Positions 10,163 to 17,437 of a stretch of DNA of 20,767 nucleotides are shown here, in pieces. A program made the position numbers and the translations under genes. Position 1 is the stretch's first letter. Every line of letters starts with the position of its first letter. The DNA is from WJMB01 sp964581465 (lineage in GTDB: Bacteria > RBG-13-66-14): positions 1 to 20,767 of the forward strand of contig CAZOOP010000051.1 in assembly GCA_964581465.1 (NCBI GenBank). The letters are read 5' to 3'. Under the pieces are notes generated by a model. That model ran no database searches and had not been told where the DNA came from. It was given only the letters and a program-made list of their open reading frames with translations.

Positions 10163-10534
10163 TATGATTGTAATCTGTTGTTTATAGAGGTTATGATTAT
10201 CGGATACCTGTCACATGGCGGGTAGATGAAAAATAGCGGCGAATACAGGTCTTATCTTTATCGATCCATGGCGATCCATGGCGATCCCTAGCGATCCTTG
10301 ACTATTCATAGCGATCCTTGGCCATCCTGGTTATCAGCGGACAATAATATGCCCTGACAGCGGATTGCCACTACCTCCTTGCCACTATCTCTTGTGTGTC
10401 GTAACAACAAGCAATAAGGATATGCTAAATGAACGCTTGCTGCTGAAAGCGCTTTTCAGGTAGTCAATAACAGCCCGGCAGGTTGATCTTAAACAGCCTG
10501 ATTTGGTCCGAACACTTTCCATGATGCAGTTTAG
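10163..10534. repeat. diverged noncoding repeat, copy A (upstream of the efflux-like gene)
   Basis: Ordered blocks shared with 12154-12441 include TATGATTGTAAYCTG (10163), ACAAGCAATAAG (10407) and AGCCTGATTTGKTCCGA (10495), with further similarity between them. Copy A is longer because it contains the 10-bp repeat tract at 10261-10330. No gene is visible; the stretch from 10129 to 10864 otherwise holds only this repeat and possible promoter elements. Confidence 0.7.
10261..10330. repeat. 10-bp short tandem repeat tract
   Basis: Seven consecutive 10-bp blocks are variants of GCGATCCWTG; the fifth (ACTATTCATA) is strongly diverged. The period is close to one helical turn, so all motifs face one side of the DNA. 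The tract is absent from copy B of the surrounding repeat, so it expanded or was inserted there. Confidence 0.85.
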
Positions 10535-10782
10535 TTTTGGAAACAAGCGCCGGGGATCACCAGCCGGGTGGTTCGTTTTCCCTTTCTAACGGAGGCGCGA
10601 CACCACCTCGAATCGAAATCGGGATCGCGCGCCCCCGTAGAGCGGTCCGCTGCGACTCCCCCCCGCCGGCCGCCGTGGTTGGTTTTATCCATCAGTGCTC
10701 CCGCGGTCCGCTCGATCAGACGCTCGAAACCGTCCGCCAATTATCAATACAAACTGGGCGGAGCGACAACTCTCTTCTCCGC

Positions 10783-10788
10783 TATAAT
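10783..10788 (+). promoter_or_regulatory. perfect -10 box upstream of the efflux-like gene
   Basis: TATAAT lies about 77 bp before the chosen start. The 17-bp-spaced upstream hexamer does not resemble a -35 box, so this is a weak promoter call. Confidence 0.3.
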
Positions 10789-10864
10789 GGTGAAAAGGAC
10801 CCTGAGCAACCGGAGCCGGTTGTGTATACTTGGTCGTAACAAGCCGTCAGTCCAGGGGGAGACC

Positions 10865-12088
10865 TTGGCCGAAAAGCCGTCCTTCAAAACGCAGCGCTTG
10901 GAGCACTGGAAGAGCCACCGCGCTCTGCACCGGGCCATCAACCGCATCCCGGACCACTTCATGCCCGTGCTGCTCGAGCTGGGCAAGGAGCCCCTCTCTT
11001 CCGACGAGCTCGACGAGTTCCACCAGCGCCTCCGCATCCTCTACGGCCGCGAGCGCCGGGTCCGCCGCGACGGCGCCGAGCTGCGCGGCTTCCTCGACCG
11101 CATGGTCGAGGAGGGCGTCCTCGAGCCGGACGAAGGCGTCTACGCCCTGACACCGGCCGGTCGCGAGCTCGAAGATCACGTCTCCCAGGCCGTGCCCTAC
11201 TTCGTCGAGAAGGTCCTCTCGCCCCGCGGTGTGGCCCGACTGACCATCGTCATCCACGCGATTCTGAGCGTGATCAAGATGTTCTTCGGCATCGTCTCGG
11301 GCTCGGCCGGACTGATCTCCGACGGCATCGACAACACCGGCGACACTTTGGCCTCGGTGCTGGTGGCGCTGGGCATCCGTTGGAACAAGCAACGCACGAC
11401 CTCGATCTTCATCATCGTGCTGATGTTCGCCAGCGTGATCGGCGTCGGCTGGGCCGCCTGGGGCAAGATCGCCGACCCCGCACCCATCGGGATGCCCTGG
11501 CTCAGCCTGGCCATCTCCCTGGCGGCGGGGCTGCTGATGCTCATCGTCTCGGCGTACCAGTACTTCGTCGGGATGCGCCACGGCAACTTCGCCCTGGTCT
11601 GTCAGGCCGTCGACAGTCGCAACCACTTCCTGACCTCGCTGCTGGTCTGCCTGGGCATCGGGCTCTCGATGCTCGCCCGGGCCTGGGACGCCCCCTGGCT
11701 GATCTACGCCGACGCCGCCGCCTCGTTGATCATCGGCTTCATGATCACCAAAAGCGCCATCGAGCTCATCGGCGAGCTGCGCGCCGCCGAGGAGGACCAG
11801 GGCGGCGGAGTGACCCACTTCCTGGCCCGGGGGATGGGACGCTGGCTGGAGAACCTCACCGATCGCTATGTGCGCTTCGCCCTCGAGGACGAAGCCCGCA
11901 GCGCCACCGAGCTGCGCCGGGGACTGCGCGGCCTGATCGAGGAATGGAAACCGCGCTTCCACGCCATGATCGACTTCGGCAAGGGTTTCATCGAGAAGGC
12001 CCCGGAGATGGTCGACGGCCGCCTCGACAAAATGGAACGCTCCGGCGAGCTGCGCCGGAGCGGTGAGAACTACGAGCTGACGGAATAA
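10865..12088 (+). CDS. winged-helix plus cation-efflux-like membrane protein
   Basis: With a TTG start after AGGGGGAG the product has 407 residues; the frame is open to 10568, including an ATG at 10787, so the start is uncertain. Residues about 15-105 look like a winged-helix domain (FLDRMVEEGVLEPDEGVYALTPAGRELEDH). A six-helix CDF-like region follows (about 123-305). TM2 has SGSAGLISDGIDNTGDTL, giving D156/D160. TM5 has CQAVDSRNHFLTS, giving D250-xxx-H254, the reverse of the usual H-xxx-D. TM6 keeps YADAAASLIIG. The C-terminal 100 residues are helical and end in another small helix-turn-like segment (MERSGELRRSGENYELTE) rather than the usual cytoplasmic CDF domain. It probably moves divalent metal, but the metal and the purpose of the N-terminal domain are unknown. 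It stands alone, bracketed by the two diverged repeats. Confidence 0.75.
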   Translation: MAEKPSFKTQRLEHWKSHRALHRAINRIPDHFMPVLLELGKEPLSSDELDEFHQRLRILYGRERRVRRDGAELRGFLDRMVEEGVLEPDEGVYALTPAGRELEDHVSQAVPYFVEKVLSPRGVARLTIVIHAILSVIKMFFGIVSGSAGLISDGIDNTGDTLASVLVALGIRWNKQRTTSIFIIVLMFASVIGVGWAAWGKIADPAPIGMPWLSLAISLAAGLLMLIVSAYQYFVGMRHGNFALVCQAVDSRNHFLTSLLVCLGIGLSMLARAWDAPWLIYADAAASLIIGFMITKSAIELIGELRAAEEDQGGGVTHFLARGMGRWLENLTDRYVRFALEDEARSATELRRGLRGLIEEWKPRFHAMIDFGKGFIEKAPEMVDGRLDKMERSGELRRSGENYELTE

Positions 12089-12153
12089 TTTGGTATTGCT
12101 GTTGTGAGCCTCTGCAATCACCTAAGGAATTATAGACCCTGGACGGACCGGAC

Positions 12154-12441
12154 TATGATTGTAACCTGCTGATAATTATGGTGATATGTTTGATATCCTT
12201 GTTAAGAGCCGGCAGCCATAAAGTGGCGGCTAACAAAGATGTGTTCCGTCGCACATCTCAATAACAGCACACTTGATATACCCGGAGAGCAGCGATATAT
12301 CTGGCTCTAAGTATGGCAACGACAAGCAATAAGAGTCCACTGAATGAGTGCGAACGGAGCCTTTCCCGTGGGCGGCGAGAACCAGGCAAGCCGTTCTCAA
12401 TTAGCCTGATTTGTTCCGATCACGTTCCATGACGCCAAAGC
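12154..12441. repeat. diverged noncoding repeat, copy B (downstream of the efflux-like gene)
   Basis: It has the same block order as copy A, at 12154, 12322 and 12403. A 21-bp part (12156-12176) also matches the opposite strand at 17084-17104 with two mismatches. No gene is seen between 12089 and 12647; the rest is hairpins and unassigned sequence. Confidence 0.7.
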
Positions 12442-12461
12442 GAGTTGAGTAATAGAAAGGA

Positions 12462-12477
12462 CCGGCCCTCAGGCCGG
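12462..12477. terminator. short GC-rich hairpin downstream of the efflux-like gene
   Basis: CCGGCC and GGCCGG form a perfect 6-bp stem with a CTCA loop. No clear T-run follows on the plus strand (CTCTTGTCGC), so termination is only possible. Confidence 0.3.
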
Positions 12478-12513
12478 CTCTTGTCGCGCTATCGGTTTTC
12501 GATTCGCTCTGTA

Positions 12514-12535
12514 GGGCGGGGTCTCCGACCCCGCC
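12514..12535. terminator. GC-rich hairpin between convergent genes (REP-like or terminator)
   Basis: GGCGGGGTC (12515-12523) and GACCCCGCC (12527-12535) pair perfectly over 9 bp with a TCC loop. On the plus strand the following sequence is moderately T-rich (GTCTGCTTGTTTGG). It sits between the convergent efflux-like gene and the threonine dehydrogenase gene and resembles the hairpin at 3450-3471 in composition and setting. Confidence 0.5.
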
Positions 12536-12647
12536 GTCTGCTTGTTTGGTTGCGGCACCCATCAATTAATCAGCGGTCCCGCGAACCGCCCGGACGGGAT
12601 AAGGAACCTGATCGCCCTCTCCTCGCCCAGTACGAATCACAAGTCAT

Positions 12648-13637
12648 CTACCCTCCGCACTCCGGGTGGAGCCTCCCCGCCACGTGGCGGGCCTTGAGCT
12701 TATTCAGCATGTCGTCGGTCATCGACTCCAGGTCGTAGTCGGGTTCCCAGCCCCACTCGCGTCGGGCGGCGGAGTCGTCGACGGAGGACGGCCAACTGTC
12801 GGCGATGGCCTGGCGGTAATCGGGCTCGAAGCGAACCTCGAAGCCGGGAACGCGGCGCTGGATGGCGGCGGCGAGCTCGTCGGCGGTAAAGGACATCGAG
12901 CCGACGTTGAAGTCGCCGTGGTGTTCGAGACCGTCGGCGGGGGCGCGCAGCAGGTCGATGGTGGCCTTTAGGCAGTCGGGCATGTACATCATCGGCAGGC
13001 GGGTCTCGGGCTTGACGAAGCAGGTGTAGCTGTCCTCGGAGACGGCCTTGTAGAAGATCTCGACGGCGTAATCGGTGGTGCCCCCACCCGGCATGGTTTT
13101 TGCAGAGATTATGCCCGGGTAGCGCAGGCCGCGGACGTCAACGTTCCACTTGTTCCAGTAATAGTCGGCCAGCAGTTCTCCGGCGACCTTGGTCACGCCG
13201 TACATGGTGCGGGGTCTTAACACCGTCTCCTGGGGCGTATTCTCCCGCGGGGTCTCTGGTCCGAAGGCGGCGATGGACGAGGGGATCAGCACGCGCTGGA
13301 GGTTCATCTCGCGGGCCAGGCGCAGCACGTTGAGGCTGCCCTCGATGTTGACCTTCCAGCAGAGGTCCGGGTTCTTCTCGCCGGTGGCCGAGAGGATGGC
13401 GGCCATGTGCACCACGGCGTCGACGGCGTAGCGCTCGACAAGCTCGGCCAGGCGGGCGGCGTCGAGGATGTCGAGAATCTCGAAGGGGCCGCACTCGGCG
13501 ATGTCGGCGTCGGTGCATTCGCGGATGTCGGTGGCCACGACGTTCTCGCCGCCGTAGACCTCGCGCAGGGCGACGGTGAGCTCGGAGCCGATCTGGCCCA
13601 GGGCGCCGGTGACCAGGATGCGCTGGAGTTCGGACAT
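12648..13637 (-). CDS. L-threonine 3-dehydrogenase, SDR (epimerase-like) type
   Basis: The 329-residue protein should oxidise L-threonine with NAD to 2-amino-3-ketobutyrate, the substrate of Kbl. It has the Rossmann motif VTGALGQIGSEL (from residue 9) and the SDR catalytic set with PSSIAAFGP (S120/S121), Y146 and K150 in YGVTK. It also has the stretches typical of short-chain threonine dehydrogenases: VRGLRYPGIIS, PGGGTTDYAVEIFYKA and LPMMYMPDC. This type is unrelated to the zinc-dependent E. coli Tdh. I chose the ATG at 13637, with GAGG five bases upstream, over a start 25 codons earlier that adds a non-conserved tail. The gene is convergent with the efflux-like gene and about 8 kb from kbl, so the two enzymes are not in one operon. 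A UDP-sugar epimerase is the main alternative, made unlikely by the motifs. Confidence 0.9.
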   Translation of the reverse strand: MSELQRILVTGALGQIGSELTVALREVYGGENVVATDIRECTDADIAECGPFEILDILDAARLAELVERYAVDAVVHMAAILSATGEKNPDLCWKVNIEGSLNVLRLAREMNLQRVLIPSSIAAFGPETPRENTPQETVLRPRTMYGVTKVAGELLADYYWNKWNVDVRGLRYPGIISAKTMPGGGTTDYAVEIFYKAVSEDSYTCFVKPETRLPMMYMPDCLKATIDLLRAPADGLEHHGDFNVGSMSFTADELAAAIQRRVPGFEVRFEPDYRQAIADSWPSSVDDSAARREWGWEPDYDLESMTDDMLNKLKARHVAGRLHPECGG

Positions 13638-14713
13638 GGGACCTCGCTTGCGGTGGTGTTTGGGTCGACGATTGTCGCGATCGATTCTACCCGGCGCGGG
13701 GGGAACTTGCAAGACGGCAATCGGCCCCGCCGCATAGCGCGTTTACCTGGAGATTATCACAAACAACCGGCCCAACAACCGCAAATGACAGCAAGCTGAC
13801 CAGAGGACGTTGTCATCGGTATCTGTCATGCCACGCCGTCAACTCGATCACGCCTCTAGCCGAAACAAAGGCTAAACCCGTCAATAACCGGCATATTGCT
13901 TGTCATCCGTTATTTGCTGCTTACGACCCGACAGGTCGGTCCGACAACCGAACGCCTTCCCGTTGTGCTACGTACAGTGAATGTCGTTCGCCACATATCG
14001 ACCGCCGAGCAATGACAGTCTTTTGAGCTATAAAGCACTATATGACATTCTATTAGCTATTCTTACCGGTCCAGATGCGAGAGATAACCCCTTTTCTTAT
14101 TCCCCGAGAATCAAGATAAGCCAACCAATCGTCGAATAACTGATTCGCGATGGATAATCAACAGTACTTGAAAGACCTTTGTGCTTTCCACGAAGACTGC
14201 GATATGCTAAAAAATAAAAAACTTGCTATTTTACAATGATGGTCCTATAATGCAAGTCCTCTTCGAGTCGAATAGAAAGATTTATCCTGATTCAGCCTCG
14301 ATAGAGAAGCAAACTTTCGGCTTTACGGATACCGCAACCTGAGTTGGTTCCTAACAGTTCAATAACGGACGGCTCCTGCCTGATCAAATCGACTGGCAGG
14401 AGACCAACTACAAGGTTTTAACAATGCCGCTTAACCATGGCCGAAACTGTTGTTCACACTTGAGCTTGCCCGATCCTGTTACCAAATGCCCGATATCGTC
14501 GACGACCAAAGACAGCGTTGGACTATAGCTGATTCTTTCGCTCAAGTTGTTACCGAGCTTAATCAATCGGGAACCCGGCGACGATGTGATGCTGGAATCG
14601 AAACCGGATGTAGACAAAGCCTCTCAAAGACGACTGTGCAGAGCCGAGCGGTCATTCCGCCGCTGCCAGGTGTCATTTTTACTTTCGCCGGGGTTGTAAA
14701 ATGACAAGGAGCA
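13638..14713. other. 1.1-kb gene-poor AT-rich spacer
   Basis: I find no credible coding frame, tRNA or rRNA here. Base composition shifts sharply from the flanking genes. Short open frames (for example 14450-14704) lack ribosome sites and codon bias. The one notable structure is the nested inverted repeat at 14342-14409. Confidence 0.6.
14342..14409. repeat. nested inverted repeat, possible structured RNA or protein site
   Basis: CTCCTGCC (14373-14380) pairs with GGCAGGAG (14395-14402). Directly outside on the right, ACCAACT (14403-14409) pairs with AGTTGGT (14342-14348), leaving a 24-nt bulge on the left side only. Both stems are perfect. Confidence 0.5.
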
Positions 14714-14742
14714 TTGACATAACTGGAATTTGGGACTAAATT
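14714..14742 (+). promoter_or_regulatory. candidate sigma-70 promoter of the secreted protein gene
   Basis: A consensus TTGACA (14714-14719) is followed after 17 bp by TAAATT (14737-14742). Transcription from about 14749 would give a leader of roughly 65 nt ending in AGGAGG, eight bases before the ATG at 14816. A second TTGACA at 14764 has no -10 partner. Confidence 0.6.
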
Positions 14743-14815
14743 GAATATGCTTCACTAATTCCATTGACATTCTGCATGCAGCCATCGGCACGATGGCACT
14801 CCAGGAGGTTGAGAG

Positions 14816-15913
14816 ATGAGAAAAGTTGCCTTAATACTCGTTATCCTGTTACTCGCCGTGCAACTGGTCTACGCCGGACCCTTCATCCAGGTCGAGCCGG
14901 TGCGATTGGACCAGGGCCAGGGAGCCGGTTACAACTGGTGGGATTCCACCGAAACCAGCGGTTGGGCGCCCTCGAGCAACTGGTGGCCGACCACCAACGC
15001 GCTGGGCTTCCAGGCCGACGACGACTACACCAGTTACGCCATACCCTTCGACCTCACCCTCTGCGGGCAGGAGTTCGCCGCCGGCTCCAACATCCACATC
15101 TCCTCGAACGGCTTCGTGACATTCAACTCCACCGGCGCCGACGAGCCCATCAACCAGAGCCTGCCCAACGGCGGCGCGCCTAACCTGCTGGTGGCGGCGA
15201 TGTGGGACAACCTGGCCGGTTATTCCACCGGTGAGGTCTACGCCGACGTGCATGGCAGCGCTCCCAACCGCAAGTTGGTCATCAGTTGGTCGCCCTGGTA
15301 CTTCTACGGCTCCCAGCACGACGCCCTCGAGTTTCAGATCATCTTCTACGAGACAGAAGTGAGCAGCATCTCCAACACCATCGACATCCAGTACAAGGAC
15401 GTCTACGGCGACTCCTGGCGCGACAACGGCGCTTCGGCCACCATCGGACTGGAGAACAACAACGGCACCAGCGCCGCCCAGTACTCCTTCAATCAACCCG
15501 TACTGGCCGACGGCTTGGCCCTGCGCTTCGTCGACGCCGGCTATGTGCGCAGCCAGATCGGCGAGTTCGACCTGCTGACTCCGAACAACGGCGCAGTCTA
15601 CGAGATCGGCGACAACGTCCAGTTCACCTGGGAAACCCCGGAGTACAACGGTACGGGCAACCTGACCTACAACGTCTACTTCGACGACAGCTCGGACTTC
15701 GACGATCCCGACATCTACTCCACCGGCGGCAGCACCCAGTTCAACTACGTCTTCGGCACCGGTGACGAGGGCATCTACTACTGGAAGGTCCTGGCCACCG
15801 AGAGCACCCTGCAACTGGAGCGCTTCAGCGAGAGCATCCGCTACTTCGAGATCACCGGCCAAGGCGCGGTTGTGGATACAAGTTGGGGCTCCATCAAGGC
15901 CGAGAACAACTAA
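14816..15913 (+). CDS. secreted beta-rich protein with C-terminal Fn3-like domain
   Basis: The 365-residue product starts with a clear Sec signal peptide: MRKVALILVILLLAVQLVYA, with likely cleavage after A20. Residues about 40-250 form an aromatic- and asparagine-rich domain with ISSNGFVTFNS, PNLLVAAMWDNL, APNRKLVISW, LEFQIIFYE and ATIGLENNNGTSAAQYS. This pattern occurs in large secreted proteins and proteases of many environmental bacteria, where it is thought to be an adhesion or anchoring module. Residues about 255-345 resemble a fibronectin-III/Ig-like fold (FDLLTPNNGAVYEIGDNVQFTWETP to YYWKVLATES). No catalytic motif, membrane anchor or sorting tail is visible. The gene is monocistronic, with a good ribosome site, promoter and terminator. 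Its function is unknown; it is probably at the surface or extracellular. Confidence 0.88.
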   Translation: MRKVALILVILLLAVQLVYAGPFIQVEPVRLDQGQGAGYNWWDSTETSGWAPSSNWWPTTNALGFQADDDYTSYAIPFDLTLCGQEFAAGSNIHISSNGFVTFNSTGADEPINQSLPNGGAPNLLVAAMWDNLAGYSTGEVYADVHGSAPNRKLVISWSPWYFYGSQHDALEFQIIFYETEVSSISNTIDIQYKDVYGDSWRDNGASATIGLENNNGTSAAQYSFNQPVLADGLALRFVDAGYVRSQIGEFDLLTPNNGAVYEIGDNVQFTWETPEYNGTGNLTYNVYFDDSSDFDDPDIYSTGGSTQFNYVFGTGDEGIYYWKVLATESTLQLERFSESIRYFEITGQGAVVDTSWGSIKAENN

Positions 15914-15946
15914 CCACCGGCTCCCACACCCGAGCGTATACATAAT

Positions 15947-15975
15947 GTGACCGCCCACGGGCGGTCACTTTAATA
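15947..15975 (+). terminator. intrinsic terminator of the secreted protein gene
   Basis: GTGACCGCC and GGCGGTCAC (15947-15968) form a 9-bp stem with a CACG loop, followed by TTTAATAGT. It lies 34 bp after the stop codon. Confidence 0.85.
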
Positions 15976-17210
15976 GTCTCACTGACCAAGAAGACCGGAT
16001 ACAATCAGATCCCCGGCGTTCGGACTCCTCGCTTCACTATTCTTTATCGACTGTTCAAGTCGTCCATTGATATGTCTTTTCAAAAACCCTTTTAAGCAAA
16101 CTGATTGGCTTATAACACGTAATTCCAAATGACATGACTAAAGTTTGCAGTACAAAGGTGAATTTCGAGTCAAGACTCGAAAAACTATCAGATGCTATGA
16201 ATTCGAGGGACCATCAAATGTGTTCGGGCTAAAAAGGGCAGTTTAAGATCATCACCGAGCAGGTACTCGCCGTTAGGGAGCGTCGCGTTTGAATCCCGAT
16301 AACAGTATATGCATCCTTATTGCTTGTTATTATGTGCCTCATAGCTGTGTGGGCCGCCACTGTCCCACTATTACCTGGCGGCAGAAAAAGAGATGTTCTC
16401 TAAGCGGACATTTCTATTATAACGCAGCGAGTCGGGTAGTCGCGACTCCTGACACGCATCCCGGACTGCACAGTTTACGGAGGCTATTTGTTTTTAAATA
16501 ACTACGCCGGCAGATATGAAAAATTTTTGGGATCATCACAGAAGATGAACAAGGCATTGGCAACTCAGGAAAGCCACATCGAGAATGATGCTTGGAGATT
16601 AGCCGCAGCGGGACGTCAACCAGCGAAGACGGATAACGTTCGAAGCTGCTAGAGCTAGCAATGGAGCGTCGTCAGCAGGTCCTTTACCAACAGCCTGGTT
16701 TAATCCTGAGCGGTACCAACAACCTCCGGCTTCCAGCGGAACTAAATGGAAGCCCAGGAATATCGCCACCAAGCAACGCGATGAGAGTGGCGGCGAGTGT
16801 GAACTATAAAGCAATGAATGAAGTCTATTAGCTGAACGAGTCGGTTCCTGTGCGAGTGATAATCCCAAAATTTTTGGCATCTCGATCTGGAGCCATTTGT
16901 GAGCTGGTTGTCGGCACTTCCACTCTAAATGCCGCTCAGTGTCCCTTCAACGTCGGCTCGGTTTCCATTGATAATCCCTATATACAAGCTACTATGCACG
17001 GTAGATTATCCACCGAGCACGCCCCTTGTAGCCGTCACTCTTTAACTGCTGACCAGTGACAGGGTTTCTCATATTACACGCCGATTATCAGCAAATTACA
17101 ATCACAACCTGATCCGAACTGGGTACACCATCCATAATGCGATAATCAAGTTACGGTTGTCACGGGACCCACACCCAAGCCGGCCGCTCCCAAAACAACC
17201 CTAAGCACCC
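15976..17210. other. 1.2-kb gene-poor AT-rich spacer
   Basis: No frame here has a ribosome site together with the GC-rich codon pattern of the neighbouring genes. It does hold fragments shared with other spacers: 16313-16328 is the inverse of a block at 10407-10422, 17084-17104 is the inverse of 12156-12176, and 16530-16551 is the inverse of 41-62. It therefore looks like a collection of decayed repeats. No tRNA or rRNA was recognised. Confidence 0.55.
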
Positions 17211-17270
17211 CGACCTTTGTAAAACGCGCCCGCCTCGCCAGGCGCCGTTGACTCGTCTGCCGGGGAGGCG

Positions 17271-17286
17271 TTGGCACGTTTCTTGC
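17271..17286 (+). promoter_or_regulatory. sigma-54 (-24/-12) promoter motif reading right
   Basis: TTGGCACGTTTCTTGC has GG and GC separated by 10 bp and matches the RpoN consensus TTGGCACG-N4-TTGC. Transcription would begin near 17298 and run into the 3' end of the CDF gene in antisense. The conserved outer arm lies roughly 70-85 bp upstream of that start, where enhancer sites are often found. Confidence 0.65.
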
Positions 17287-17329
17287 GAAATCCGGCGTTG
17301 TATTCGAGCAAAACACCCCCCGCTCTGCT

Positions 17330-17345
17330 GCAAGAAACGTGCCAA
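17330..17345 (-). promoter_or_regulatory. sigma-54 (-24/-12) promoter motif reading left
   Basis: This is the identical 16-bp motif on the opposite strand, facing the first. Transcription would begin near 17318 and run leftward into the gene-free spacer. No obvious open reading frame follows, so the product would be noncoding or small. Confidence 0.65.
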
Positions 17346-17437
17346 CGCCGGGCGTGGGGGATGGTTATCGTGGGAGGTGCGTTTTACAAAGGTCGCCGGT
17401 CGATTGCTGCATTGAGTTGAGGCGTGCTCGCGCGGCC

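Larger units (their letters stand above)
17211..17395. repeat. two-part inverted repeat enclosing paired sigma-54 motifs
   Basis: The outer arms 17211-17230 and 17376-17395 match at 19 of 20 positions (core ACCTTTGTAAAACGC). The inner arms 17267-17286 and 17330-17349 match at 20 of 20. The stretches between outer and inner arms (36 and 26 bp) are not conserved. Only separated blocks are kept, unlike a simple recent inverted duplication. Confidence 0.95.

Noticed and set aside
10847..12121. 424-codon open frame opposite the efflux-like gene
   Set aside because: Low-complexity acidic and Gly/Val-rich product with no recognisable domain. The plus frame has clear membrane helices.
12648..13712. 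Earlier start for threonine dehydrogenase at 13712
   Set aside because: The extra 25 residues are basic and unlike the family, whereas the ATG at 13637 has a good ribosome site and begins just before the Rossmann motif.
14450..14704. 84-codon plus-strand frame in the spacer
   Set aside because: No ribosome site and no motif. An opposite-strand frame of similar length covers the same bases, as expected by chance.
14849..15958. 369-codon open frame opposite the secreted protein gene
   Set aside because: It lacks a signal, motifs and a ribosome site, while the plus frame has a signal peptide, promoter and terminator.
16289..16501. 70-codon plus-strand frame in the spacer
   Set aside because: Codon use and composition look random, with no ribosome site, and it overlaps a fragment of a dispersed noncoding repeat.
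16599..16880. 93-codon minus-strand frame in the spacer
   Set aside because: No ribosome site, no codon bias like the real genes, and no recognisable sequence.
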